From Candidatus Lloydbacteria bacterium RIFCSPLOWO2_02_FULL_54_12 (GTDB taxonomy: Bacteria > Patescibacteriota > Minisyncoccia > Phycocordibacterales > UBA6899), in contig MHLS01000032.1 in assembly GCA_001819095.1 (NCBI GenBank), positions 10,811-29,145 on the forward strand: a DNA stretch of 18,335 bases, given 5' to 3'. Below the pieces are notes generated by a model that worked only from the letters and a program-made list of their open reading frames with translations, searched no databases and was not told the origin of the DNA. Below are positions 1-7,431 of the stretch, in pieces. Position numbers and translations under genes: made by a program. Within the stretch, counting starts at the first letter, position 1. Each line of letters starts with the position of its first letter.

Positions 1-31
1 AAGCAAAACCGTACTTTCGACCAAAAGAGCA

Positions 32-394
32 GTGGCAGAGAACTCATCACGTGGGACCGACACAACGGTAACGATTGAAACGCCCGAAACCCCTGAAACA
101 CCAGAGACGCCGCCCGAAGAAACACCTCCGGAGACGAGAGAGCCTGTATTATCCGGGATCCTTGCAATTACCGGTGTCCTTATGTGGCTTGCGGTCTTCG
201 TGGCGTTCGTCATCAAGCTTTTTCTCCGATTCATCTCTTTTTTGTGGAGAATATCTCCTCCCAAAGTGCCTGACTTGCGTGATGCTTTTGAGGCGCGGTT
301 GCCGCGTATGATGAGTTTTTTGGATCAATTGATAAAAAAATTCCTGATCTGGGGTACCCTTGCATTCGCGATCGGCATCGGCACCGCCATATAG
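32..394 (+). CDS. small membrane protein with acidic Pro/Thr-rich N-terminus (start uncertain)
   Basis: Function not recognised. The reading frame begins here with GTG and is open back to the window edge, so the true start may lie upstream; no clear SD precedes the GTG. The first ~38 residues are a low-complexity stretch built on repeated E-T-P units (ETPETPETPETPPEE), followed by a long hydrophobic segment (about residues 40-72), an amphipathic stretch, and a second hydrophobic segment at the very C-terminus (about 103-120). This predicts a protein with a disordered acidic tail and two membrane helices. It lies 25 nt upstream of another membrane-anchored gene and may be co-transcribed with it. 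The ETP repeat is in-frame 9-nt repeat DNA, prone to length change. Confidence 0.6.
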   Translation: MAENSSRGTDTTVTIETPETPETPETPPEETPPETREPVLSGILAITGVLMWLAVFVAFVIKLFLRFISFLWRISPPKVPDLRDAFEARLPRMMSFLDQLIKKFLIWGTLAFAIGIGTAI

Positions 395-419
395 AAGTTC
401 ACGACCGCGCATGATTATT

Positions 420-915
420 ATGAAAAAAAACAAAGTTCACATACGGCATCTTTGGATTAGCGGTCGTTCTCCTTGTGTGGTTTTTTGCGAACGAGTATTT
501 GGGTAACGGAAACCGCGCTTTGACAAATTCTGCGCAAATCGAGCATAAAGCGCTCGTGTTGACCGAAGAACCGCAAGACGCAGTGTTTTATATTGGCCCC
601 GGCTGGACCGGAGGCATGGGAAGCGCGCCGGTCTTGGACGCATCGGGGGATCGCCCGCAACAATATAACGGCAATCCGATCTTCTTTGACGAATCAAAAG
701 TAGATGAAGTGCTCAAACGGGGGAAAATGCCGGCTTGCGTGACAGGGCAGGCGGAGGTAAAAGTAGAGGCGAATATCACGCTTTCACCGAAGACGGGCAA
801 GAACTACTCGATCCCTCCCGACAGTAACGGTCGCCCGACCGAACAGCACTACTATGAAGCGACGCTGAATAGGCTGGATAATGTGGTCATTACCTATGAA
901 CCCTGCCAAGATTAA
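420..915 (+). CDS. membrane-anchored hypothetical protein, frameshifted in A8 tract after start
   Basis: Function not recognised. The intact frame opens as GTG at 475, but that start cuts through a hydrophobic segment. Reading the same frame upstream gives KKTKFTYGIFGLAVVLLVW, which matches the start of the next gene (MTKAKLAYGVFGLAMVLLAW) almost residue for residue. The expected ATG is at 420, yet ATG is followed by eight A's where seven would keep the frame. So there is a one-base indel in the homopolymer: sequencing error, a real frameshift, or a site read through by polymerase slippage. Restored, the product is about 164 aa: an N-terminal membrane anchor (residues ~8-26) and an exported domain with two Cys (PACVTG and the C-terminal PCQD) that could form a disulfide. 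Confidence 0.6.
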
Positions 916-932
916 CGGTACGTACTTTCACT

Positions 933-1886
933 ATGACAAAAGCAAAATTAGCGTACGGTGTCTTCGGACTAGCGATGGTACTCCTTGCTTGGGCTGTCGT
1001 TAGCAGAGATCAAGCGTGGGTAACCGTACCGAGTTCGACGGGCGAATCGTTCGACTACGACCAAGACCTCGACAAACTTCCGCTTGCTCAAGCGGTCATC
1101 AAACTTGAAAGAATTTCGGAACGGCCGGGCGGGAGGCCCGACTTGGGACTCTACGAGGAGCGAGTCTTTGACTTCTATATTGAACGACCTGACGTGGGGC
1201 TCAAACAAGAAGATTTTGTTGATCCCGAAGGCAGCGTGTACACCAGCGACTTGCCGCCGGCTTTGCGAACGATGATGCTTTATACGAGCGACACGGACGA
1301 CAATGCGAGAGACGGCTTTGGTAGCTCGTGTCACTTTGGCGGTTTTCCTCATACGTGCACGCGCAACTTATATAACGACAAAGCGGGGAAGCCGGAGACT
1401 ATTTTTGTGAAAATGGTTTTTGCGGACAATACCTATGCGGCGCAAGAGATCACGATACCGTACGGGGGAATGCTTGATGAGCCGACTGTTGCAGAGCCGA
1501 AAGTTGCCCCAAAGAACGGCGATCGTTTCTCCATGAAGTTCCGGGATGTGGGCGCCGACCACTACAGAGTCGCCGTGAGCATCTGCCATCCCTACGCGAA
1601 CAACGGCATCAACCCCTGTCTGAACGAAAATAACTTCGGATATGATCTGGTGAAAAAGGACGGAAAATTTGTTTTGGATGACTTCTACGCGAGCGACGCC
1701 CATGCCCCGGACATCACTATCACCGGCAATTCGATTGAGCTCAAGTCGGATACTGCGTTCGTCATCACGGGAAGTGACAACAGTGTGAGTTACGCCGTAT
1801 TTGCCGAGAAAGAAGGGCTCACCGACGACTATATAAAAACGCACCTTGAGTCTCGCTCGGAGACTGAACTCACGTTGGTCAAGTGA
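933..1886 (+). CDS. exported/membrane-anchored hypothetical protein
   Basis: Function not recognised; 317 aa. A short basic N-terminus (MTKAK) leads into a single hydrophobic segment (residues ~7-24), predicting a signal anchor with the rest outside the membrane. The exported part is acidic and polar, with four Cys (CHFGGFPHTC and ICHPYANNGINPC) in two closely spaced pairs, suggestive of disulfides. There is no lipobox. It lies 17 nt after the previous gene, and its first 20 codons are paralogous to that gene's, so the two probably arose by duplication or share an export anchor. The start is ATG without SD. Confidence 0.65.
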   Translation: MTKAKLAYGVFGLAMVLLAWAVVSRDQAWVTVPSSTGESFDYDQDLDKLPLAQAVIKLERISERPGGRPDLGLYEERVFDFYIERPDVGLKQEDFVDPEGSVYTSDLPPALRTMMLYTSDTDDNARDGFGSSCHFGGFPHTCTRNLYNDKAGKPETIFVKMVFADNTYAAQEITIPYGGMLDEPTVAEPKVAPKNGDRFSMKFRDVGADHYRVAVSICHPYANNGINPCLNENNFGYDLVKKDGKFVLDDFYASDAHAPDITITGNSIELKSDTAFVITGSDNSVSYAVFAEKEGLTDDYIKTHLESRSETELTLVK

Positions 1887-2025
1887 GACACGAAACACCG
1901 CTTGAAACACTTGGGGTTGTCCGCCAAGGTTTTCTTTGGTCGAACCTTGAAGCGACCGCACCTTGGTCGTTCAGGTCTGTCGAAGAGTTTTGATTTTAAA
2001 GAAAAGCGTGCAATAGTGGACAATT
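1887..2025. other. intergenic region with degenerate palindrome
   Basis: No ORF. Around 1925-1950 the sequence CAAGGTT...AACCTTG forms a 7-bp inverted repeat, and around 1952-1970 GCGACC...GGTCGT forms another. Both resemble a decayed copy of the AAGGTC/GACCTT palindromic repeat family found at 8829, 11443 and 15482. They could serve as a transcription terminator for the upstream genes, although no long T run follows. Confidence 0.35.
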
Positions 2026-3123
2026 ATGTCACTGTCCGTCGGAATCGTAGGCCTCCCCAACGTCGGTAAATCGACCCTCTTTAACGCTTTGACGCGCAAG
2101 GGGGCCGAGACGGCGAATTATCCTTTTTGTACCATCGATCCGTCCGTCGGTGTAGTGACCGTGCCGGATGAACGCCTAGGTCAGCTTTCGGCATTCTCGA
2201 AATCACAAAAAACCATTCCCGCCATTGTGGAGTTTGTCGACATTGCCGGCCTCGTAAAGGGTGCCTCGGAGGGAGAGGGATTGGGCAACCAATTTCTTGC
2301 GAACATTCGAGAGACCAACGCCATCGGAGAGGTGGTGCGCATTTTCGAAGACAACGAGATCATCCATGTCGGCGGAAAGATCGACCCTTTGGGTGATGTC
2401 GAAGTGATCAACCTTGAACTCGTTCTTGCCGATCTCCAAACCATCACGAAGCGTATGGAAAACCTCGGCCGCGACGTGAAGCGCGGCGACAAGGCGGCCA
2501 TAAAAGAACACGGGGCGCTCACGAGAATACGTGCGGCGCTTGAGACGGGCGAACTCGCCTCTTCGGTCGTGCTTGATCCGGAGGAGCAAAAGTTCGTGAA
2601 GCAATGCAACCTCCTCACGGCGAAACCGTTCCTCTATATCTTGAATAAGAAAGCCGGAGCAAAGAACCTTGACGAACTCAACGATGAGCGTTTCCAAAAA
2701 CTCACCGAATTTTTCAAAAAACGCGGGGATCACTATGTGGTCGTTGATGCGAAGATCGAGGAAGAGTTGAACGAATTTGACGGTGCCGAGCGCAAAAGCT
2801 TCGCGCAGGAACTTGGCGTCAAGGGCGACGGCATCGACGAATTGATCGTCGCCGCGTATGACCTCCTCCTACTCATGACCTACTTCACGACCGGCGAAGA
2901 CGAGTCGCGCGCGTGGACGGTACACCGCGGGGCAACGGCACCCGAGGCAGGCATGGCGATACACACCGACTTCAAGGAGAAGTTCATCCGCGCCGAGGTC
3001 ATCAACTGGAAGACACTTCTCGACGCCGGCTCTTATGCCGCCGCCCGCGAAAATGGTCTTGTGCGCACGGAAGGGAAGGAATACGTCGTCAAAGACGGCG
3101 ATGTCATAGAATTCAAGATCTGA
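2026..3123 (+). CDS. ychF: redox/ribosome-associated NTPase YchF (OLA1 family)
   Basis: A 365-aa Obg-family P-loop ATPase that associates with ribosomes. The G1 motif GLPNVGKS is at residues 9-16, the G3 region reads DIAGLVKGASEGEGLGNQF (about 68-86), and the NKxD-like motif appears as ILNKKAG (about 205), altered as expected for YchF proteins, which prefer ATP to GTP. A helical coiled-coil section sits in the middle and a TGS domain at the C-terminus, including TYFTTGEDESRAWTV and ending YVVKDGDVIEFKI. Length and order match the family. ATG without SD; TGA stop. It is the first of a run of housekeeping genes on this strand. Confidence 0.95.
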   Translation: MSLSVGIVGLPNVGKSTLFNALTRKGAETANYPFCTIDPSVGVVTVPDERLGQLSAFSKSQKTIPAIVEFVDIAGLVKGASEGEGLGNQFLANIRETNAIGEVVRIFEDNEIIHVGGKIDPLGDVEVINLELVLADLQTITKRMENLGRDVKRGDKAAIKEHGALTRIRAALETGELASSVVLDPEEQKFVKQCNLLTAKPFLYILNKKAGAKNLDELNDERFQKLTEFFKKRGDHYVVVDAKIEEELNEFDGAERKSFAQELGVKGDGIDELIVAAYDLLLLMTYFTTGEDESRAWTVHRGATAPEAGMAIHTDFKEKFIRAEVINWKTLLDAGSYAAARENGLVRTEGKEYVVKDGDVIEFKI

Positions 3124-3140
3124 CCCCTTCTATCATCCGA

Positions 3141-3169
3141 TTGTCTTCGGGAATGACATCGACTACACT
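3141..3169 (+). promoter_or_regulatory. sigma70-type promoter, leaderless
   Basis: -35 TTGTCT (3141-3146), 17-bp spacer, -10 TACACT (3164-3169). The -10 ends 7 nt before the ATG at 3176, so transcription would start at or next to the start codon. No biochemical evidence; the call rests on spacing and consensus. Confidence 0.45.
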
Positions 3170-3175
3170 AGGTGA

Positions 3176-3484
3176 ATGTTGGAAACGATTGCTTTGAAAT
3201 GGGCGACCTTCGACCCCGTTATCGCTCTTGGTATTTTTATTGCGTATGCTCTTATTGATGCTTTGTATGCCAAGTGGACCCACGAAATTACACGCCTCGA
3301 TGAGTGGCGCTCCGCGACAACAGGCGGTATCATGCATGTTCTCATCGCATTTGGCGTTCTTAATTACACAGGTAATTTTTTGTATGTGATCCCGCTTGTC
3401 GCGGGCTCGTGGCTTGGAACATTCTTTTATGTGCGTCATGAGCGTTTGCGCCAAGAAATGATGAAGAAGAATACTGACGAGTGA
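3176..3484 (+). CDS. small multi-spanning membrane protein
   Basis: Function not recognised; 102 aa. Three hydrophobic segments are visible (about residues 14-31, 50-64 and 67-84), separated by short charged loops (KWTHEITRLDEWR), with a basic C-terminal tail (YVRHERLRQEMMKKN) predicted cytoplasmic. It lies 53 nt after ychF and 12 nt before leuS. A promoter in the gap places the transcription start at the ATG. A weak AGGTG sits 1-2 nt upstream, too close for a normal SD. It could be a short CPR-specific membrane protein co-transcribed with leuS. Confidence 0.7.
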   Translation: MLETIALKWATFDPVIALGIFIAYALIDALYAKWTHEITRLDEWRSATTGGIMHVLIAFGVLNYTGNFLYVIPLVAGSWLGTFFYVRHERLRQEMMKKNTDE

Positions 3485-3496
3485 CTAAATTTTTAT

Positions 3497-5917
3497 ATGA
3501 AAGAGTACAACCATCAGAAGATAGAGCAGAAGTGGCGGAAACGCTGGGACGAACTTGGTCTCAACAAAACGGCTGAAGATGCCAAAAAACCCAAGTGCTA
3601 TGTCCTCGACATGTTCCCGTACCCCTCCGGCGACGGACTTCATGTGGGGCATCCAAAGGGGTACATCGCGACCGATGCGTATTCACGCATGAAGCGGATG
3701 AAAGGTTTCAACGTTCTCCACCCCATGGGCTGGGACGCGTTCGGTCTTCCTGCCGAGCAATTCGCGATCAAGAACAAGGTGCATCCGAGCACTGCGGTCG
3801 AAAAGAATACGAAGCGATTCAAAGAACAGCTCGCGGAGATAGGATTCAACTATGACTGGGAGCGCGAGTTGAATACGACCGACCCAAAATACTACCGGTG
3901 GACGCAGTGGATATTCCTTCAAATGTATAAGAAGGGTCTTGCGTACGAATCGTTCGAACCGATCAACTGGTGTCCGTCGTGTCAGACGGGTCTTGCAAAC
4001 GAAGATCTCGAAGGGGGGAAATGCGAGCGTTGCGGCACCGTGGTCGTGAAGAAGCCGATGCGCCAATGGGTTCTTCGGATCACCGACTATGCCGAGCGGC
4101 TCTTAAAGGACCTCGATACGCTCTCGTGGCCGGAGTCCATCAAGGAATCGCAAAGGAACTGGATCGGGAAGAGCGAGGGGGCGGAGTTCGAGTTCCCCCT
4201 CTCCGGCATCTCGGGGCAGGAAGAGGGGAAACATAAAGTGACGGTCTTTACGACGCGACCCGACACGCTTTTCGGCGCAACGTATGTGGCAATTTCCGCG
4301 GAATTGGGAAAGAAGTGGCTCGATGTCGGATGGAAAGCCGACAAGAAGGTGGCGGATTTCATCGAGCGCACCCTTCGCGAAGAAGCAGTGCGCGCATACG
4401 ATGTCGTTCCGGAGAAAGAAGGTATCGCGACGGGCGTCTATGCCGAAAACCCCGCGAACAAGGAAAAGATCCCCGTGTGGATCGCGAACTACGTACTCTC
4501 CGGTTACGGCACCGGCGCCATCATGGCCGTTCCCGCGCACGACGAACGCGATTTTGCCTTCGCCAAGAAGTACGACCTTCCGATTCGCATGGTCATTTGC
4601 CCCAACTACCCCGAACCGAACTGTCCTATCCTTGACGAAGCGTACGTCGGTGGGGGGCATCTTGTGGGTTCAGGGAAATTCATAGGCACAAAAAGCGATG
4701 AGGCGAAGGCGCTCGTTACCGCACATGCGGGCGGGAAGAAAAAGACGACCTATAAACTCAAAGATTGGGTCTTTTCGCGCCAGCGTTATTGGGGCGAACC
4801 CATCCCGCTCATCCATTGCGCGAAGGACGGCGTGGTGCCTGTTCCCGAAAAAGAGTTGCCCGTTCTTCTCCCCGATGTCGAGTCGTATGTGCCGACGGGG
4901 ACCGGCGAGTCGCCGCTTGCAGACATCGCGGAGTGGGTGAATACGACCTGTCCTAAATGCGGCGGGCCCGCCAAACGCGAAACCAACACGATGCCGCAGT
5001 GGGCCGGGTCATCGTGGTACTACTTGCGTTATATCGACCCCAAGAACACGAATGCACTCGTCGACCCGAAGAAGGAACGCTACTGGTCTCCCGTCGATCT
5101 TTATGTCGGGGGCGCCGAGCATGCGACGCGCCATTTGATCTACGCACGCTTTTGGCACAAGTTCCTTCACGACATCGGCGTGGTGGCGCATCTCGAACCC
5201 TTCGCGCGGCTTCAGAATGTCGGACTCATCATCGCACCGGACGGCCGAAAGATGTCGAAGCGTTTCGGGAACATCGTGAACCCCGACCTAATCGTGGAGC
5301 GGTTCGGGGCGGATTCACTCCGTGTCTACGAGATGTTCATGGGACCTTTCGACCAGTCGATTGTGTGGTCAACGGACAATCTTGTCGGCGCGCGCCGCTT
5401 TCTCGAACGCGTCTTCCGGCTCTCTCTTCACATTGACCCGTCGCAAACGGTCTCGCCGGAAGGGGAGTTTCTCATGCACCAGACGATCATGGGCGTGGAG
5501 CGCGACATCGAGTCCTTTAAGTTGAATACGGCGATATCGAAACTCATGATCTACGTCGGTTTTATGGAAAAGGAGGAAAAGGTGCCCGCTCCGCTCTTCG
5601 AAGTCCTCCTCAAACTCTTGGCACCGTTCGCGCCGCACCTCGCCGAAGAGCTTTGGAGCGGTAGGCATGAGGGGTCCATCCACACTTCTCTCTGGCCCCA
5701 TTTCGATCCGGCAAAAGTCTGCTCATCCACGGCCAAGATCACGATACAAGTGAACGGCAAGTTGCGCGGGACGATGGAGATTGACCGCAGTCTCGATGAA
5801 AAGGACGCACGCAGGAATGCAGAGAGCGATCCCGAGATCAAAAAGTGGCTTGCTGAAAAAACGGTGAAAAAGGTCATCTACATTCCCGAGCGCACAATCA
5901 ATTTTGTTGTGGAATGA
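3497..5917 (+). CDS. leuS: leucyl-tRNA synthetase
   Basis: Charges tRNA-Leu with leucine. 806 aa, a bacterial-type class I synthetase. The HIGH motif appears as HVGH (residues 49-52, within PYPSGDGLHVGHPKGY); KMSKR is at about residue 585 (GRKMSKRFGN). The Zn-binding knuckle CPSC...CERC is at about 158-175 and a second CPKC near 485. The CP1 editing domain carries TTRPDTLFG (about 253-261) and the GTGAIMAVPAHDERD loop. The Leu-specific region is followed by the anticodon-binding helical domain and the C-terminal tRNA-arm-binding domain (KITIQVNGKLRGTMEID). No sign of truncation. No SD; the bases before ATG are AT-rich (TAAATTTTTAT), similar to those before murC. Confidence 0.97.
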   Translation: MKEYNHQKIEQKWRKRWDELGLNKTAEDAKKPKCYVLDMFPYPSGDGLHVGHPKGYIATDAYSRMKRMKGFNVLHPMGWDAFGLPAEQFAIKNKVHPSTAVEKNTKRFKEQLAEIGFNYDWERELNTTDPKYYRWTQWIFLQMYKKGLAYESFEPINWCPSCQTGLANEDLEGGKCERCGTVVVKKPMRQWVLRITDYAERLLKDLDTLSWPESIKESQRNWIGKSEGAEFEFPLSGISGQEEGKHKVTVFTTRPDTLFGATYVAISAELGKKWLDVGWKADKKVADFIERTLREEAVRAYDVVPEKEGIATGVYAENPANKEKIPVWIANYVLSGYGTGAIMAVPAHDERDFAFAKKYDLPIRMVICPNYPEPNCPILDEAYVGGGHLVGSGKFIGTKSDEAKALVTAHAGGKKKTTYKLKDWVFSRQRYWGEPIPLIHCAKDGVVPVPEKELPVLLPDVESYVPTGTGESPLADIAEWVNTTCPKCGGPAKRETNTMPQWAGSSWYYLRYIDPKNTNALVDPKKERYWSPVDLYVGGAEHATRHLIYARFWHKFLHDIGVVAHLEPFARLQNVGLIIAPDGRKMSKRFGNIVNPDLIVERFGADSLRVYEMFMGPFDQSIVWSTDNLVGARRFLERVFRLSLHIDPSQTVSPEGEFLMHQTIMGVERDIESFKLNTAISKLMIYVGFMEKEEKVPAPLFEVLLKLLAPFAPHLAEELWSGRHEGSIHTSLWPHFDPAKVCSSTAKITIQVNGKLRGTMEIDRSLDEKDARRNAESDPEIKKWLAEKTVKKVIYIPERTINFVVE

Positions 5918-6171
5918 TGAACGGGCTAAAATAGCATTGTTTTACAAGGTTATTTTAGCTATCCACAGGAGAGTGTGAATCGCTTGACAGAAAGTAACCC
6001 AGTGCTAGAACTATAAATAACCGATTGCTAGAGGGAAACTGTCAAATTGACGGCGAATCCCTTTGATTGTAAATAAAGAGCGACTTGCCCGAAGAGTAAG
6101 CGAGGAGGCACGAGCGAGGCGTTTCTTTATTATTGTTTCATTATTTATTTTTTATTAACGGTTCCCCTTAT
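5918..6171 (+). promoter_or_regulatory. long structured leader/intergenic region before the sigma-4-like gene
   Basis: No ORF in 254 nt. In order: a 9-bp AT-rich hairpin GCTAAAATA/TATTTTAGC (5925-5933 with 5951-5959) after leuS, a possible terminator; a promoter with consensus -35 TTGACA (5984-5989) and -10 TAGAAC (6006-6011, 16-bp spacer); an operator-like dyad GTCAAATTGAC (6041-6051) nested in AGGGA...TCCCT; and an 8-bp stem AATAAAGA/TCTTTATT (6072-6079 with 6124-6131) enclosing a purine-rich region, followed by a T-rich tract to the gene. The last stem plus T-rich tail could attenuate transcription. Function unproven. Confidence 0.4.
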
Positions 6172-7206
6172 ATGAGCACGGCACAAATTTCATTCAAGCC
6201 AAAGCAGGTTACCAAGCATTTTCTTTCCGTCCTTCCTCGGCGGGCGCAGGATGTCATCACGAAGCGCTATGGCCTCGGCACGGAGACGAAGAAAATGACG
6301 CTTGAGGCGATCGGCGAAAGCTACGGTATCACCCGCGAGCGAGTTCGCCAGATCGAGAATTTCGCGCTTGCCGCAATGCGGAAGTCCGACGTGTTCAAAG
6401 GGGAGGCCCCAGCTTTTGAGGACCTCCGGAGGGCCATGGTGGCGCAAGGCGGTCTTGTGCCCGAGCACGATTTCCTCCAGAGCCTCGCCGCCGACAAGGC
6501 GACGCAGAATCATGTACATTTCCTGCTTGTGCTCGGAGACCTTTTTGTCAAACACAAAGAAGACGACGATTTCACGCACCGTTGGAGCGCGGACCATGAA
6601 ACGGCAGCGAAGGTCCACGAGTCGCTCCGCAAACTCTACTCGACGCTTTCCGACGATGAGCTGATTGAGGAAGCAAAGATGATCGATCGGTTCCTCTCGC
6701 ACCTCAAAGAAGTTTCCGAGGAATATAAGAACGAAGAAATCCTCCGCCGCTGGCTCTCGCTTTCCAAAAAGATCGGGAAGAATCCGCTTGGCGAATGGGG
6801 TATGGCGCACTCACCGAACGTGAACGCGCGCGGCGTACGCGATTACGCGTTCCTCGTCTTGCGCAAGCACGGCTCACCGATGCATTTTACCGAGGTGGCT
6901 AAAGCAATCGGCGAACACTTCGACAAGCGCGCCCACGTTGCAACGACGCATAACGAACTTATCAAAGACAAACGTTTCGTGTTGGTCGGGCGCGGCCTCT
7001 ATGCGCTCTCCGAGTGGGGGTACTCGACCGGCGTCGTGCGTGATGTCATCGCTGAGATCCTGAAGAAGCACGGTCCGCTTTCGCGCGAGGAGATCGTCGA
7101 GAAAGTGATGCGCGAGCGCTACGTCAAACCGAATACCATCCTCGTTAATCTGCAGAATCAGAAATATTTCAAGAAGAACAAAGAGGGGCGCTACGTCTCC
7201 GCGTAA
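6172..7206 (+). CDS. sigma-70 region 4 / HARE-type winged-helix transcription regulator
   Basis: Probable DNA-binding transcription factor, 344 aa. Residues ~20-65 match sigma-70 region 4.2, with the helix-turn-helix MTLEAIGESYGITRERVRQIE. No sigma region 2 or 3 is present, so it is not a complete sigma factor. The middle (about 80-210) is helical and acidic. The C-terminal ~120 residues look like a HARE/RpoE(delta)-type winged helix (RDYAFLVLRKHGSPMHFTEVAKAI, RFVLVGRGLYALSEWG), followed by a second similar unit (VIAEILKKHGPLSREEIVEKV ... ILVNLQNQKYF). The start was set at ATG 6172; the 13 codons upstream are low-complexity AT-rich leader. No SD. It sits alone downstream of a long leader that may be autoregulated. 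Confidence 0.8.
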   Translation: MSTAQISFKPKQVTKHFLSVLPRRAQDVITKRYGLGTETKKMTLEAIGESYGITRERVRQIENFALAAMRKSDVFKGEAPAFEDLRRAMVAQGGLVPEHDFLQSLAADKATQNHVHFLLVLGDLFVKHKEDDDFTHRWSADHETAAKVHESLRKLYSTLSDDELIEEAKMIDRFLSHLKEVSEEYKNEEILRRWLSLSKKIGKNPLGEWGMAHSPNVNARGVRDYAFLVLRKHGSPMHFTEVAKAIGEHFDKRAHVATTHNELIKDKRFVLVGRGLYALSEWGYSTGVVRDVIAEILKKHGPLSREEIVEKVMRERYVKPNTILVNLQNQKYFKKNKEGRYVSA

Positions 7207-7418
7207 AGAGACGCTCGACTTTACTTTTTGAAGCAATGCGCCCTCTCCTGCGGAGGGCGCAACTGTTTCGGCGCGAACTTTGTCAAGAAAAATACCTTGA
7301 CAAAGACCGAGCTTCGCTCCTGCAAATGGCTTCCAAAAGTAATATCTCGCTGATAAGAAGTCGGACCCCCCTGCGCTGTACCCCAACACTGACTTTTTCC
7401 CAAATGTAAGTGCTGGGG
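7207..7418. other. intergenic region with three hairpins
   Basis: No convincing ORF. Hairpin 1: GCGCCCTC/GAGGGCGC near 7237-7260, 8 bp, no T tract. Hairpin 2: CTTTGTCAAG/CTTGACAAAG (7278-7287 with 7296-7305), a perfect 10-bp stem with an 8-nt loop. Inverted repeat 3: TACCCCAACACT against AGTGCTGGGGTA (about 7379-7390 with 7409-7420), 11 of 12 pairs, its right arm running into the -10 box of the next gene. The first two are possible terminators for the upstream gene; the third is placed like an operator. Confidence 0.4.
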
Positions 7419-7424
7419 TATACT
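7419..7424 (+). promoter_or_regulatory. -10 box, leaderless promoter
   Basis: TATACT ends 7 nt before the ATG at 7432, so the transcript would be leaderless or nearly so. No good -35 is seen at 17 bp. An inverted repeat overlaps the -10, so a repressor or activator may act here. Confidence 0.4.
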
Positions 7425-7431
7425 GACAACC

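Noticed and set aside
420..436. Programmed -1 ribosomal frameshift at A-AAA-AAC
   Set aside because: The slippery heptamer is in register, but a -1 shift leads to the wrong frame; the gene needs +1 or loss of one A.
6133..6171. Upstream start for the sigma-4-like gene
   Set aside because: AT-rich leader sequence with no coding character; ATG 6172 begins the conserved-looking part.
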